In this document: in pieces, positions 13,788 through 21,122 of the stretch
Layout of the letters: each line of letters opens with the position of its first letter
Position numbering within the stretch: the first letter of the stretch is position 1
Source: WHTX01 sp038255145
GTDB lineage: Bacteria; Actinomycetota; Acidimicrobiia; Acidimicrobiales; CAIXPF01
Length of the DNA: 23,346 bases
Assembly (NCBI GenBank): GCA_038255145.1
Contig: JBBSLP010000081.1
Coordinates: 1 to 23,346, forward strand
Reading direction: 5' to 3'
Notes under the pieces: model-generated
The model's input: the letters and a program-made list of their open reading frames with translations, nothing else
Databases searched by the model: none
Told to the model about the DNA's origin: nothing
Translations under genes and position numbers: made by a program

Positions 13788-14786
13788 TCAGCCCACAACG
13801 GCCAGCCGGCGTCGCACCTCGGCGATATCGGACTGGCTCCCGATGTAGAGCGGCGTCCGCTGATGGAGCGATGTCGGGGTGATGTCCAGGATCGACCCGC
13901 GTCCGTCGATCGCTGCACCGCCGGCGTGCTCCACGACGAAGGCGAGCGGGGCGTTCTCGTAGAGCAGACGCAACTTGCCCTCGGGCATGGAGGTCGTCGG
14001 CGGGTACATGAACACGCCGCCCTTGAGGAGGATGCGGTGGACGTCGGCGATGAGGGCGCCGCTGTAGCGGGCCTGGCGTGGACCGCACACCGTCGTCTGC
14101 TGCCGGAAGGCCGCCACGAGGCTCTGTGTGGTCGCGTCCCACTCCGGCTCGTTGGCCTCGTTCACCGAGTAGGTGCCCGTTCCCTCGGGAATGCGGATGT
14201 TCGGGTGGGTGAGGAAGAACGTTCCGATCGAGCGGTCGAGGGTGAAACCGTTGACGTTGCCCCCTGCCGTGTAGACGAACATCGTCGATGGGCCGTAGAG
14301 GACGTAGCCAGCGGCGACGAGGTCCCGGCCAGGCTGCAAGAAGTCTGCGATGTCGGCGGGTGACCCCGCCCGCCCGGCGGGACGACGGTAGATGCCGAAG
14401 ATCGTGCCCACCGGCCCGTCGACGTCGACGTTGCCGGAGCCGTCGAGCGGGTCGACGGTGAGCACGTACTTGCCGTGCTCAGAGCCCGGCATGGCGTAGA
14501 CGTCCTCCATCTCCTCGCTACCGATGCCGGCGATCATCGGTGCGTGGTCCATGACCTGGCTGATGATGTCGTTGCTGATCACATCGAGCTCGCGAACCTG
14601 CTCCCCCTGCACGTTCCGGTCCCCGGTGAGGCCGAGCTTGCCGACGAACCCGGCCCGCATGATCTCCGATGCCAGCATTCGTGCTGCCAGGCTGATGCGG
14701 TTCAGCACCGTCGACAGGTCGCCGCTCGCCCCGGACCGGGCCTGGTCGCGGAAGAACTGCTCGCTGAGGGTCAAGCCGGTCGACAT
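13788..14786 (-). CDS. fbp: Class I fructose-1,6-bisphosphatase
   Basis: This 332-residue cytoplasmic enzyme releases phosphate from fructose-1,6-bisphosphate in gluconeogenesis or the Calvin cycle. Class I signatures are all present: NVQGEQV (58-64), the metal-binding EEMED (91-95), VDPLDGSGNVDV (111-122), the 6-phosphate site RYSGALIADVHR (240-251), GGVFMYP and EGKLRLLYENAP (269-280). The usual DGSSN is DGSGN here, a mild variation. Length is normal. A TAGGTT -10 lies 6 nt before the ATG at 14786, so the mRNA may be leaderless. Most actinobacteria use the unrelated class II GlpX enzyme, so a class I copy is notable. By eye its codon use is less extreme in G+C than neighbouring genes. Confidence 0.93.
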   Translation of the reverse strand: MSTGLTLSEQFFRDQARSGASGDLSTVLNRISLAARMLASEIMRAGFVGKLGLTGDRNVQGEQVRELDVISNDIISQVMDHAPMIAGIGSEEMEDVYAMPGSEHGKYVLTVDPLDGSGNVDVDGPVGTIFGIYRRPAGRAGSPADIADFLQPGRDLVAAGYVLYGPSTMFVYTAGGNVNGFTLDRSIGTFFLTHPNIRIPEGTGTYSVNEANEPEWDATTQSLVAAFRQQTTVCGPRQARYSGALIADVHRILLKGGVFMYPPTTSMPEGKLRLLYENAPLAFVVEHAGGAAIDGRGSILDITPTSLHQRTPLYIGSQSDIAEVRRRLAVVG

Positions 14787-14792
14787 GGGTTC

Positions 14793-14798
14793 AACCTA
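14793..14798 (-). promoter_or_regulatory. -10 element (TAGGTT) of fbp
   Basis: On the minus strand TAGGTT is followed by 6 nt and the ATG at 14786, with no ribosome-binding site. This suggests fbp has its own leaderless promoter and is not read only from serA. Confidence 0.5.
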
Positions 14799-14816
14799 GG
14801 CGCACGCCCGACTGCT

Positions 14817-14832
14817 CTCGGCCAGGGCCGAG
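14817..14832 (-). terminator. Short hairpin after serA
   Basis: CTCGGC (14817-14822) pairs with GCCGAG (14827-14832) around a 4-nt loop, two bases downstream of the serA stop on the minus strand and upstream of the fbp -10. It is short, so termination may be partial. Confidence 0.5.
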
Positions 14833-14834
14833 GA

Positions 14835-16400
14835 TCAGCTGCTGAGGGCCTGGGCGGAGACGATGCCCTGCTCGGCCCGCAGGCGCTCGACGACCTCGGG
14901 GTGCACAGGGGTACCGGTGGCCAGGACCATGGTCGAGGGCTCACCGGCGTCATCACGACCGACGTCCATGTCGTCGATGTTGATGCCGGCCTCACCGAGG
15001 ATGGTGCCCACCCGGCCGATCATGCCCGGCGAGTCGTCGTTGCGGACGTAGAGCATGTGGTCGGCCGGGGGCAGGTCGATGGTGGTGTCGTCGAGCATGA
15101 CCAGGCGGGGCTCGCCCCGCAGGCCCACCACGGTGCCGGCCAGGGCGTGCTCGCCACCGCGCACGGTGATCAGGTTCACGTAGTGGTGGCTGGTGGTCGA
15201 CGTGACCTCCTTGACCTCCACCCCCCGCTCGCTGGCCAGCAGCGGCGCGTTCACGAAGGACACGGGCACGTCCTTGACCCGGCTGAACAGGCCCTTCAGC
15301 ACCGACAGGGTGAGGATGCGGGTGTCACCTTCGGCCAACTGGCCCTGGTAGGCCACCTCGAGGGTGTCGGGCACCCCCTCGTGCAGGGCCACGAACAACC
15401 GCCCCAGGTGCTCGGCGATGCCCAGGAAGGGACGCACGGTCTCGGGCACGGCCCCGGCGGCCACGTTCACCGCGAAGGGCACGAACTCGTTGGCCAGGGC
15501 CAGCCCCACCTGCTCGGCGATGGTCTCGCCGGCCTTGTCCTGGGCCTCCCGGGTCGACGCCCCCAGGTGGGGGGTGACGATGACCCCGGGCAGGCCGAAC
15601 AACGGCGACACCGTGGTGGGCTCGGTGACGAAGACATCCAACGCGGCGCCGCCCACGTGGCCCGAGGTCACGGCGTCGGCCAGGTCCTGCTCGTCGACGA
15701 TGCCGCCGCGGGCCACGTTGATGATGCGCACCCCGGGCTTGGCCTGGGCCAGCCGGGCGGCGTCGAGCAGCCCGATGGTCTCCTTGGTCTTGGCCACGTG
15801 GATGGTGATGAAGTCGGCCCGGGCCAGCAGCTCGTCGAGGTCGACGGCCTCGATGCCCAGCTGGCGGGCGGCGGCGGCCGACACGTAGGGGTCGAAGGCG
15901 ATGATGTTCATGCCCAACCCCGCGCAACGCTGGGCCACCAGGCGACCGATCTTGCCCAGGCCGATGACGCCCAGGGTCTTGTCGGCCAGCTCGACCCCCT
16001 CCCACTTGGAGCGCTCCCAGCGGCCCTCGATGAGGGCGGCGTGGGCCTGGGGGATGTTGCGGGCCTGGGCCATGAGCATGGCCACGGTGTGCTCGGCGGC
16101 GGACAGGATGTTCGACTCCGGGGCGTTCACCACCATCACGCCGCGCTGGGTGGCCACGTCGACATCGACGTTGTCCAGGCCGATCCCGGCCCTCCCCACC
16201 ACCACCAGGTCGGTGCCGGCGGCCAGCACGGCCTCGGTGACCTTGGTGGCCGAGCGGATGATCAGGGCGTGGGCGCCGGGCACCACCCCCAGCAGCTCGT
16301 CGGCGGACAGGCCGAGGCGCACGTCGACGTCGTGCCCTGCGGCACGTAGCTTGTCGAGGCCGCTGTCGGCGATCTCCTCGGTGACCAGGATTCGAGCCAT
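14835..16400 (-). CDS. serA: D-3-phosphoglycerate dehydrogenase
   Basis: This 521-residue cytoplasmic enzyme catalyses the first step of serine synthesis, oxidising 3-phosphoglycerate with NAD. The substrate-binding part occupies about residues 1-95 and the NAD-binding Rossmann domain about 96-290, with GLGKIG at 147-152. The catalytic residues are Arg231, Glu260 and His278 (TPHLGAST). A long intervening ASB domain follows, then a C-terminal ACT domain from about residue 447 (MLYVRNDDSPGMIGRVG). This is the long type I form of mycobacteria, which is inhibited by serine in studied cases. The ATG at 16400 fits homologues. The -10 of serA is probably TACGCT at 16445-16440, giving a leader of about 35 nt. 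It is divergent from the FAD oxidoreductase and belongs to the same pathway as serC at 21123. Confidence 0.96.
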   Translation of the reverse strand: MARILVTEEIADSGLDKLRAAGHDVDVRLGLSADELLGVVPGAHALIIRSATKVTEAVLAAGTDLVVVGRAGIGLDNVDVDVATQRGVMVVNAPESNILSAAEHTVAMLMAQARNIPQAHAALIEGRWERSKWEGVELADKTLGVIGLGKIGRLVAQRCAGLGMNIIAFDPYVSAAAARQLGIEAVDLDELLARADFITIHVAKTKETIGLLDAARLAQAKPGVRIINVARGGIVDEQDLADAVTSGHVGGAALDVFVTEPTTVSPLFGLPGVIVTPHLGASTREAQDKAGETIAEQVGLALANEFVPFAVNVAAGAVPETVRPFLGIAEHLGRLFVALHEGVPDTLEVAYQGQLAEGDTRILTLSVLKGLFSRVKDVPVSFVNAPLLASERGVEVKEVTSTTSHHYVNLITVRGGEHALAGTVVGLRGEPRLVMLDDTTIDLPPADHMLYVRNDDSPGMIGRVGTILGEAGINIDDMDVGRDDAGEPSTMVLATGTPVHPEVVERLRAEQGIVSAQALSS

Positions 16401-16439
16401 GCGTACGACCGACCTCGTTGGGGAACAGACCGACTTCCC

Positions 16440-16449
16440 AGCGTAGGGT
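16440..16449. promoter_or_regulatory. Overlapping two-way -10 elements
   Basis: The ten bases AGCGTAGGGT hold TAGGGT on the plus strand (16444-16449) and TACGCT on the minus strand (16445-16440), sharing the central TA. The plus element is exactly 7 nt before the GTG at 16457. The minus element points to serA at 16400. Only one polymerase could occupy the site at a time. Confidence 0.5.
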
Positions 16450-16456
16450 CACCAGG

Positions 16457-17422
16457 GTGCCGCTCCCAATTGCCATCGTCGGATCCGGCCTCGCCGGCCT
16501 CGTCGCCGCGCAGCACCTGACCGACGCCGGCCACGACGTGGTGGTGTTCGAACGGGCCGCCGTGGTGGGCGGGCGCCTGGCCACCGAACGCAACGGCCAG
16601 GCCACCATCGACCACGGTGCGCAGTTCTTCACCGTGCGCAGCGACGACTTCGCCGGCTTCGTGACCGGCCTGGTCGACGAGGGTGTGGTGTACCAGTGGT
16701 GCCTGGGCTTCAACGAGGTCGACGGCTACCCCCGCTACGCCGTCCACGGAGGCATGGACCAGCTGGCCGCGGCCCTGGCCTCGACCCTGGGCGACGTGCG
16801 CCTGGGCACGGCCATCGACGCCGTGTCCGCTGGCCAACGGGGCTACCGCCTGCACTGGGCCGGCGGCGAGCTCGACGCGTCCGCCGTGCTCCTCAACGCC
16901 CCCGCCCCCGAGTCCCTGGCCCTGCTCGACCGGGGCCGCACCGTGCTCGACCCCGCTGTCGACGCTGGCCTGCGGGCCCTCGAGTACCACCGGGTGCTGG
17001 CCGTGCTGGCCACGTTGGACCGGCCGTCGGCGGTGCCCGAACCCGGGGCCCGCCAGTTGGACGAAGGCGCGTTCTCCTTCGTGTCCGACAACCAGCGCAA
17101 GGGCATCTCCGAGGCCCCGGCGGTGACCCTGCACGCCAGCCACGCCGTCTCCGCCAACCGCTGGGACGACGATTCGCGCGCCGTGCTCGTGGACCTGCTG
17201 GCCGAGGCCCGACCATGGCTCGGCGATGCCGCCGTGCTCGAGGCCGAGCTCGTTCGCTGGCCGTACGCAGGACCGGTCAGGCCCTGGCCGGACCGCGCCT
17301 GCTTGGCGGCCACCGCACCGGGGCCCCTGGTCATGGCCGGTGACGCCTTCGGCGGCCCCAAGGTCGAGGGCGCCTACCTCTCGGGGCTGGCTGCTGCCGC
17401 CCTCCTGGCCGGCGGCAGCTGA
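16457..17422 (+). CDS. FAD-dependent oxidoreductase, renalase/amine oxidase-like
   Basis: This 321-residue flavoprotein has the N-terminal dinucleotide motif IAIVGSGLAG (GxGxxG at 9-14), an FERAAVVGGRLAT segment that ends the ADP-binding fold, and DHGAQFF as in renalase-like amine oxidases. The C-terminal FAD motif VMAGDAFGGPKVEGAYLSG contacts the flavin. The length fits bacterial renalase-like proteins, which are shorter than monoamine oxidases. The substrate is unknown. The GTG at 16457 is supported by the -10 hexamer 7 nt upstream and by the fold starting at residue 4. The gene converges with the S9/membrane protein pair. Confidence 0.87.
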   Translation: MPLPIAIVGSGLAGLVAAQHLTDAGHDVVVFERAAVVGGRLATERNGQATIDHGAQFFTVRSDDFAGFVTGLVDEGVVYQWCLGFNEVDGYPRYAVHGGMDQLAAALASTLGDVRLGTAIDAVSAGQRGYRLHWAGGELDASAVLLNAPAPESLALLDRGRTVLDPAVDAGLRALEYHRVLAVLATLDRPSAVPEPGARQLDEGAFSFVSDNQRKGISEAPAVTLHASHAVSANRWDDDSRAVLVDLLAEARPWLGDAAVLEAELVRWPYAGPVRPWPDRACLAATAPGPLVMAGDAFGGPKVEGAYLSGLAAAALLAGGS

Positions 17423-17430
17423 TCGCCCGC

Positions 17431-17754
17431 CTACAGGCCGATGGCGATGACCAGGGCCGACAGGGCGGGGATGACGACCAGGGCCACGGCCAGGGCCCGC
17501 ACCACCACGCCCGAGCGGGTGGACGCCCACGTGCCCGGTACCGGAGCCACCCGGCTGCGCCCGGTGTCCACCTCGTGGTACAAGCGGGCCAGCACCACAG
17601 CCCGCTCGCGGTCGGCGGCGCGCACCCAGACGAGGGGCCCCACCGCCTCGGCGCCGATGCGCTCGGCCACCAGCCGCCGGGCCAGCACCACGGCCGCATG
17701 ATCGCTGACCAGCTCGCCCAGCACCACGGCGTCGTCCGCCAACGGCACCGTCAC
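17431..17754 (-). CDS. Small protein with C-terminal membrane anchor
   Basis: The product has 107 residues. Residues 8-62 form a compact alpha/beta unit (VVLGELVSDHAAVVLARRL, then VWVRAADRERAVVLARL) that resembles the DUF2007-type signal-transducing fold in pattern. That resemblance is inference. Residues 84-106 form one hydrophobic membrane segment that reaches the C-terminus. The GTG start overlaps the stop of the S9 peptidase gene by 4 nt (GTGA), so the two are translationally coupled. It may tether or regulate the peptidase at the membrane, but nothing proves that. Confidence 0.72.
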   Translation of the reverse strand: MTVPLADDAVVLGELVSDHAAVVLARRLVAERIGAEAVGPLVWVRAADRERAVVLARLYHEVDTGRSRVAPVPGTWASTRSGVVVRALAVALVVIPALSALVIAIGL

Positions 17755-19739
17755 CCCTGCGTCCGTCGGGGAGCCAGCTTCTCCTCGAAGCGCAGGGTGA
17801 TGGGCTCGATGTCACCGGCGGGGTCGAAGCCGAAGACCCGGCCGTAGAACCACAGCTCAGCGGTCAGGGCTGCCACGATGGTGGTGGCCTGGCGGAAGCC
17901 GTGCTGTTCGCCGGGGAAGGCCAGGTAGGCGTGGGGGATGCCCTTGGCCTCGAGGGCGGCCACCATCATCTCGGCCTGGCTGGGGGGCACGACTTCGTCC
18001 TCGAGGCCCTGGAGGATGATGAGGGGGCAGTCGAGCCCGTCGGTGTGGTTGATGGGCGAGCGCTCGTCGTAGGTGGCCTCGGCCTCGGGCCACGGGCCCA
18101 CCAGGCCGTCGAGGTAGCGGGACTCGAACTTGTGGGTGTCACGGGCCAGGGCGCCCAGGTCGGCCACGCCGTAGTGCGAGGCACCGGCGCTGAACACCTC
18201 ACGCATGGTGAGCGCGGCCAGGGTGGTGAAGCCCCCGGCCGAGCCGCCGCGGATGGCCAGGCGGCGCTCGTCGACCAGGTCCCGGTCGACCAGCCAGGTG
18301 GCCACGGCGCAGCAGTCGTCGACGTCGACGATGCCCCAGCTGTCGCGCAGGGCATCGCGGTAGGCCCGGCCGTAGCCCGTCGATCCCCGGTAGTCGACGT
18401 CGGCCACGGCGAAGCCCCGGGAGGTCCAGAACTGCACGGCCAGCCCGAAGGCCGGCGAGGCGGCCGCAGTGGGGCCGCCGTGGGACAGCACCAGCAGGGG
18501 GGGCCGCTCGCCCACAGGGGCCTCGTAGGCCGGGTTCACCGGGGGGTAGAAGTAGGCGTGGGCCACGGCGCCGCCGGCGGTGGGGAACTCGACGGGCAGC
18601 GCGTGGGCGACCACGGCGGGGTCGAGGTCCAGGTCACGGCCGGGCCGCACCACGCCGACGTCCTCGGGATCGGCCAGGGGGGAGCGGGCGATCACCGGTT
18701 CCTGGTCGCCGGAGCTGGCCAGGTAGGTGACGTGGCCGCCGCCCACCCGCAGCGCCCCCAGGGACACGAACGGCAGCGGCGTGACCACGGCCTCGCCCCC
18801 TTCGGGCTGCACCCGCAGCACCGCGCCCGCACCCGCCGACCACGTGCACACCACGGTGCCGTCGGTGGTGACGGCGTAGCGGGACTGGCCGAAGACCCAG
18901 GCGGGCTGGCCGATCTCGGCAGCGACGGACACCACGGCGGTGAGCTCGGGGGTGCCGTCGGGCCCCACCCCGTCGACCCGGTACAGGTTCCACCACCCCG
19001 AGCGGTCCGACAGCACGAACAGCTGGCTGTGGTGGCCCCACTCCGGTTGCACCAGGGACTCCCCCGCCCCACCGGCCACCCTGCGGGGCTCGTGCAGGCC
19101 GACCTCGAGGGCGTCGTCGGTCAGGTGGCCGACCCACAGCTCGGTCGAGTCCCAGGGCATGTCGGGGTGGTCCCACGTCAGCCAGGCCAGCTGGCGACCG
19201 TCGCGGCTGAGGCGGGGGGCGGCCACGAAGTCGCGGCCCCCGGCCAGCACGTGCACCGCCCCCAGCCCGTCGGCGGGCACGGCCACGATCTCGTTCTGTG
19301 GCTCTCCCCCGTCGTGGCGTTCCCGTACGCACACCACCCAGCGCCCGTCGGGGGTGACCCGCCCATCGGCGTAGCGCAGGGCGTGCTCGACCTCGGGCTC
19401 GGGGGTGATGGGCCGGGGCTCACCGCCGGGGTCGAGCCGGTACAGGCGCTGATCGCCCCAGTTGGCGAAGAAGACCGTGCCCTCGTGCACCCACCAGGCG
19501 CCACCGCCGTACTCGTGGACCCGGGTGCGGGCGGCGAAGCCCTCGGGCAGCACGTCGGTGGGCGGGCCGTCGCCGACCTGGCGCACGAGCTGGACACGGC
19601 CGGCCTCCTGGGGGCGCAGCTCGGACCACCAGGTGGTGTCGCCCTCGACCCACAGGTCGTTGACCGAGGCCGCCCCGGCCACCAGGAGATCGGCCGAGAC
19701 GGGGGACGACCACGAGCCGTAGGGCGCGACGATGACCAT
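17751..19739 (-). CDS. S9 family prolyl oligopeptidase / acylaminoacyl-peptidase-like
   Basis: This 662-residue serine peptidase has an N-terminal beta-propeller (about residues 10-390) and a C-terminal alpha/beta hydrolase domain. The nucleophile is Ser500 in GGSAGG, with Asp581 (GLEDEVVPP) and His613 (GEQHGF) completing the triad. VDYRGSTGYG precedes the nucleophile as in acylaminoacyl-peptidase and dipeptidyl-peptidase relatives. No signal peptide is visible, so it is probably cytoplasmic and degrades short peptides. The ATG at 19739 is supported by TAGCTT 7 nt upstream (leaderless). It is followed by a coupled membrane-anchored small protein. Confidence 0.92.
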   Translation of the reverse strand: MVIVAPYGSWSSPVSADLLVAGAASVNDLWVEGDTTWWSELRPQEAGRVQLVRQVGDGPPTDVLPEGFAARTRVHEYGGGAWWVHEGTVFFANWGDQRLYRLDPGGEPRPITPEPEVEHALRYADGRVTPDGRWVVCVRERHDGGEPQNEIVAVPADGLGAVHVLAGGRDFVAAPRLSRDGRQLAWLTWDHPDMPWDSTELWVGHLTDDALEVGLHEPRRVAGGAGESLVQPEWGHHSQLFVLSDRSGWWNLYRVDGVGPDGTPELTAVVSVAAEIGQPAWVFGQSRYAVTTDGTVVCTWSAGAGAVLRVQPEGGEAVVTPLPFVSLGALRVGGGHVTYLASSGDQEPVIARSPLADPEDVGVVRPGRDLDLDPAVVAHALPVEFPTAGGAVAHAYFYPPVNPAYEAPVGERPPLLVLSHGGPTAAASPAFGLAVQFWTSRGFAVADVDYRGSTGYGRAYRDALRDSWGIVDVDDCCAVATWLVDRDLVDERRLAIRGGSAGGFTTLAALTMREVFSAGASHYGVADLGALARDTHKFESRYLDGLVGPWPEAEATYDERSPINHTDGLDCPLIILQGLEDEVVPPSQAEMMVAALEAKGIPHAYLAFPGEQHGFRQATTIVAALTAELWFYGRVFGFDPAGDIEPITLRFEEKLAPRRTQG

Positions 19740-19746
19740 GGCGGCG

Positions 19747-19752
19747 AAGCTA
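19747..19752 (-). promoter_or_regulatory. -10 element (TAGCTT) of the S9 peptidase gene
   Basis: On the minus strand TAGCTT is followed by exactly 7 nt and the ATG at 19739, with no ribosome-binding site. Confidence 0.55.
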
Positions 19753-19756
19753 CCCG

Positions 19757-19798
19757 GGGCCCCGCTCGGTCGTCAGCCCCGGGCCCCGCTCGGCCGTC
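19757..19798. repeat. Two 18-nt direct repeats, 24-nt period
   Basis: GGGCCCCGCTCGGTCGTC (19757-19774) recurs at 19781-19798 with one T-to-C change. Both copies contain the palindrome GGGCCC. They lie between the aminotransferase stop and the S9 peptidase promoter. They could form alternative hairpins that end the aminotransferase transcript. Confidence 0.5.
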
Positions 19799-19829
19799 GG
19801 GCCGGGGAGGTGCGGGCCCCCGGTCGTGC

Positions 19830-21035
19830 TCAGCGGGTGCCCAGCAGCTTGGCCATGCGGGTCACGCCCTCGACGATGTCGTCGTCGCCCAACGCGTAGG
19901 ACAATCGGGCGTATCCGGGGGCCCCGAACGCCTCACCAGGGACGATGGCCACCTCGGCCAGGTCGAGGATGACCTCGGCCAGCTCGGCCGACGTGCGGGG
20001 GGTGCGCCCACCCAGGTCCTTGCCCAACGCCCCCACCAGGGAGGGGAACACGTAGAAGGCGCCCTCGGGCAAGGCGCAGACCACGCCGTCGATCTCGTTG
20101 AGCATGCGGTGGATGGTCTGGCGGCGACGGTCGAAGGCGGTGCGCATCTCGTGCACGGCGGTCAGGTCACCGGTCACCGCGGCCAGGGCGGCACGCTGGG
20201 ACACGTTGGCCACGTTCGAGGTGCTGTGGGACTGCATGTTGGTGGCGGCCTCGATGACATCGAGGGGCCCCACCATCCAGCCCACCCGCCAGCCCGTCAT
20301 GGCGTAGGTCTTGGCCACGCCGTTGACGACCACGCAGCGGTCGGCCAGTTCGGGCACGAGCACGGGCAGCGACGAGAACGTGGCGTCGCCGTAGACGAGG
20401 TGCTCGTAGATCTCATCGGTCATCACCCACAGGTCGTGCTCCACCAACCACCGGCCGATGGCCTCGACCTCGTCAGGGGCGTAGACGGCGCCGGTGGGGT
20501 TGGACGGCGACACGAAGACCAGCAGCTTGGTCTTCGGGGTGCGGGCGGCCTCGAGCTGCTCGACGGTGACCCGGAAACCGGTCGACTCGTCGCTCTCCAC
20601 GGGCACGGTCACCCCACCGGCCAGGGCCACAGCCTCGGGGTAGGTGGTCCAGTACGGGGCGGGCAGCAGCACCTCGTCACCGGGGTCGAGCAGGGCGGCC
20701 ATGGTGTTGTAGACGGCCTGCTTGCCACCGTTGGTCACCAGCACCTGGCCGGGCTTGACGTCGTAGCCCGAATCGCGGGCCGTCTTGACGGCGATGGCGT
20801 CACGCAGCTCGGGCAGGCCCGAGGTGGGGCTGTAGCGGTGGTTGGCCGGCGACGAGCACGCGGCGATGGCGGCCTCGACGATGTGGGCCGGGGTGCCGAA
20901 GTCGGGCTCACCGGCGCCGAACCCGATCACGGGCCGGCCCGCCGCCTTGAGGGCCTTGGCCTTGGCATCGACGGCCAGCGTGGCCGAGGGGGCGATGGCG
21001 CCGGCGCGCCGGGAGATGCGGGGACGTTCGGTCAC
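19830..21035 (-). CDS. Aspartate aminotransferase-type PLP enzyme (class I)
   Basis: This predicts a 401-residue fold type I aminotransferase of the Ib (thermophile/actinobacterial AspAT) group. It transfers amino groups between aspartate or related amino acids and 2-oxoglutarate. It shows GFGAGEPDFGTP near residue 40, NGGKQAVYN for the phosphate side, SPSNPTGAVY and DEIYEHLVYG. The PLP lysine is Lys242 in AKTYAMTGWRVG. GYARLSYALGDDDI near the C-terminus gives the substrate-binding Arg. Relatives can also act on prephenate or aromatic substrates, so specificity is not fixed. The GTG at 21035 (VTERPRISRR) fits homologues and lies 8 nt after a TAGCGT -10; the frame continues upstream but into the divergent serC region. 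Confidence 0.92.
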   Translation of the reverse strand: MTERPRISRRAGAIAPSATLAVDAKAKALKAAGRPVIGFGAGEPDFGTPAHIVEAAIAACSSPANHRYSPTSGLPELRDAIAVKTARDSGYDVKPGQVLVTNGGKQAVYNTMAALLDPGDEVLLPAPYWTTYPEAVALAGGVTVPVESDESTGFRVTVEQLEAARTPKTKLLVFVSPSNPTGAVYAPDEVEAIGRWLVEHDLWVMTDEIYEHLVYGDATFSSLPVLVPELADRCVVVNGVAKTYAMTGWRVGWMVGPLDVIEAATNMQSHSTSNVANVSQRAALAAVTGDLTAVHEMRTAFDRRRQTIHRMLNEIDGVVCALPEGAFYVFPSLVGALGKDLGGRTPRTSAELAEVILDLAEVAIVPGEAFGAPGYARLSYALGDDDIVEGVTRMAKLLGTR

Positions 21036-21043
21036 GGTCCGAC

Positions 21044-21049
21044 ACGCTA
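21044..21049 (-). promoter_or_regulatory. -10 element (TAGCGT) of the aminotransferase gene
   Basis: On the minus strand TAGCGT is followed by 8 nt and the GTG at 21035. No Shine-Dalgarno sequence is present. It is identical to the hexamer before the 8024 gene. Confidence 0.55.
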
Positions 21050-21110
21050 ACCCCCCACACCAGAGCGGCCCGCACGGGTAAGCCGTGGCGGGAGCGACCG
21101 GCGGTGCGGG

Positions 21111-21116
21111 CATGAT
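21111..21116 (+). promoter_or_regulatory. Candidate -10 (CATGAT) of serC
   Basis: CATGAT, one base off TATGAT, lies 6 nt before the serC GTG. The GGTGGG between them could alternatively act as a weak ribosome-binding site, so the call is uncertain. Confidence 0.35.
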
Positions 21117-21122
21117 GGTGGG

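Noticed and set aside
14475..16349. Open frame of about 620 codons on the plus strand
   Set aside because: It is antisense to serA and fbp with no recognisable motif; a by-product of high GC at third positions.
16401..16439. Attenuator or riboswitch in the serA leader
   Set aside because: The leader is only about 35 nt, with no Ser-rich leader peptide and no alternative hairpins.
17901..21050. Open frame of about 1,050 codons on the plus strand
   Set aside because: It lies antisense to the S9 peptidase and aminotransferase genes, both of which have full catalytic motifs. Its His/Gly/Val-rich content is what the complement of GC-rich coding DNA gives.
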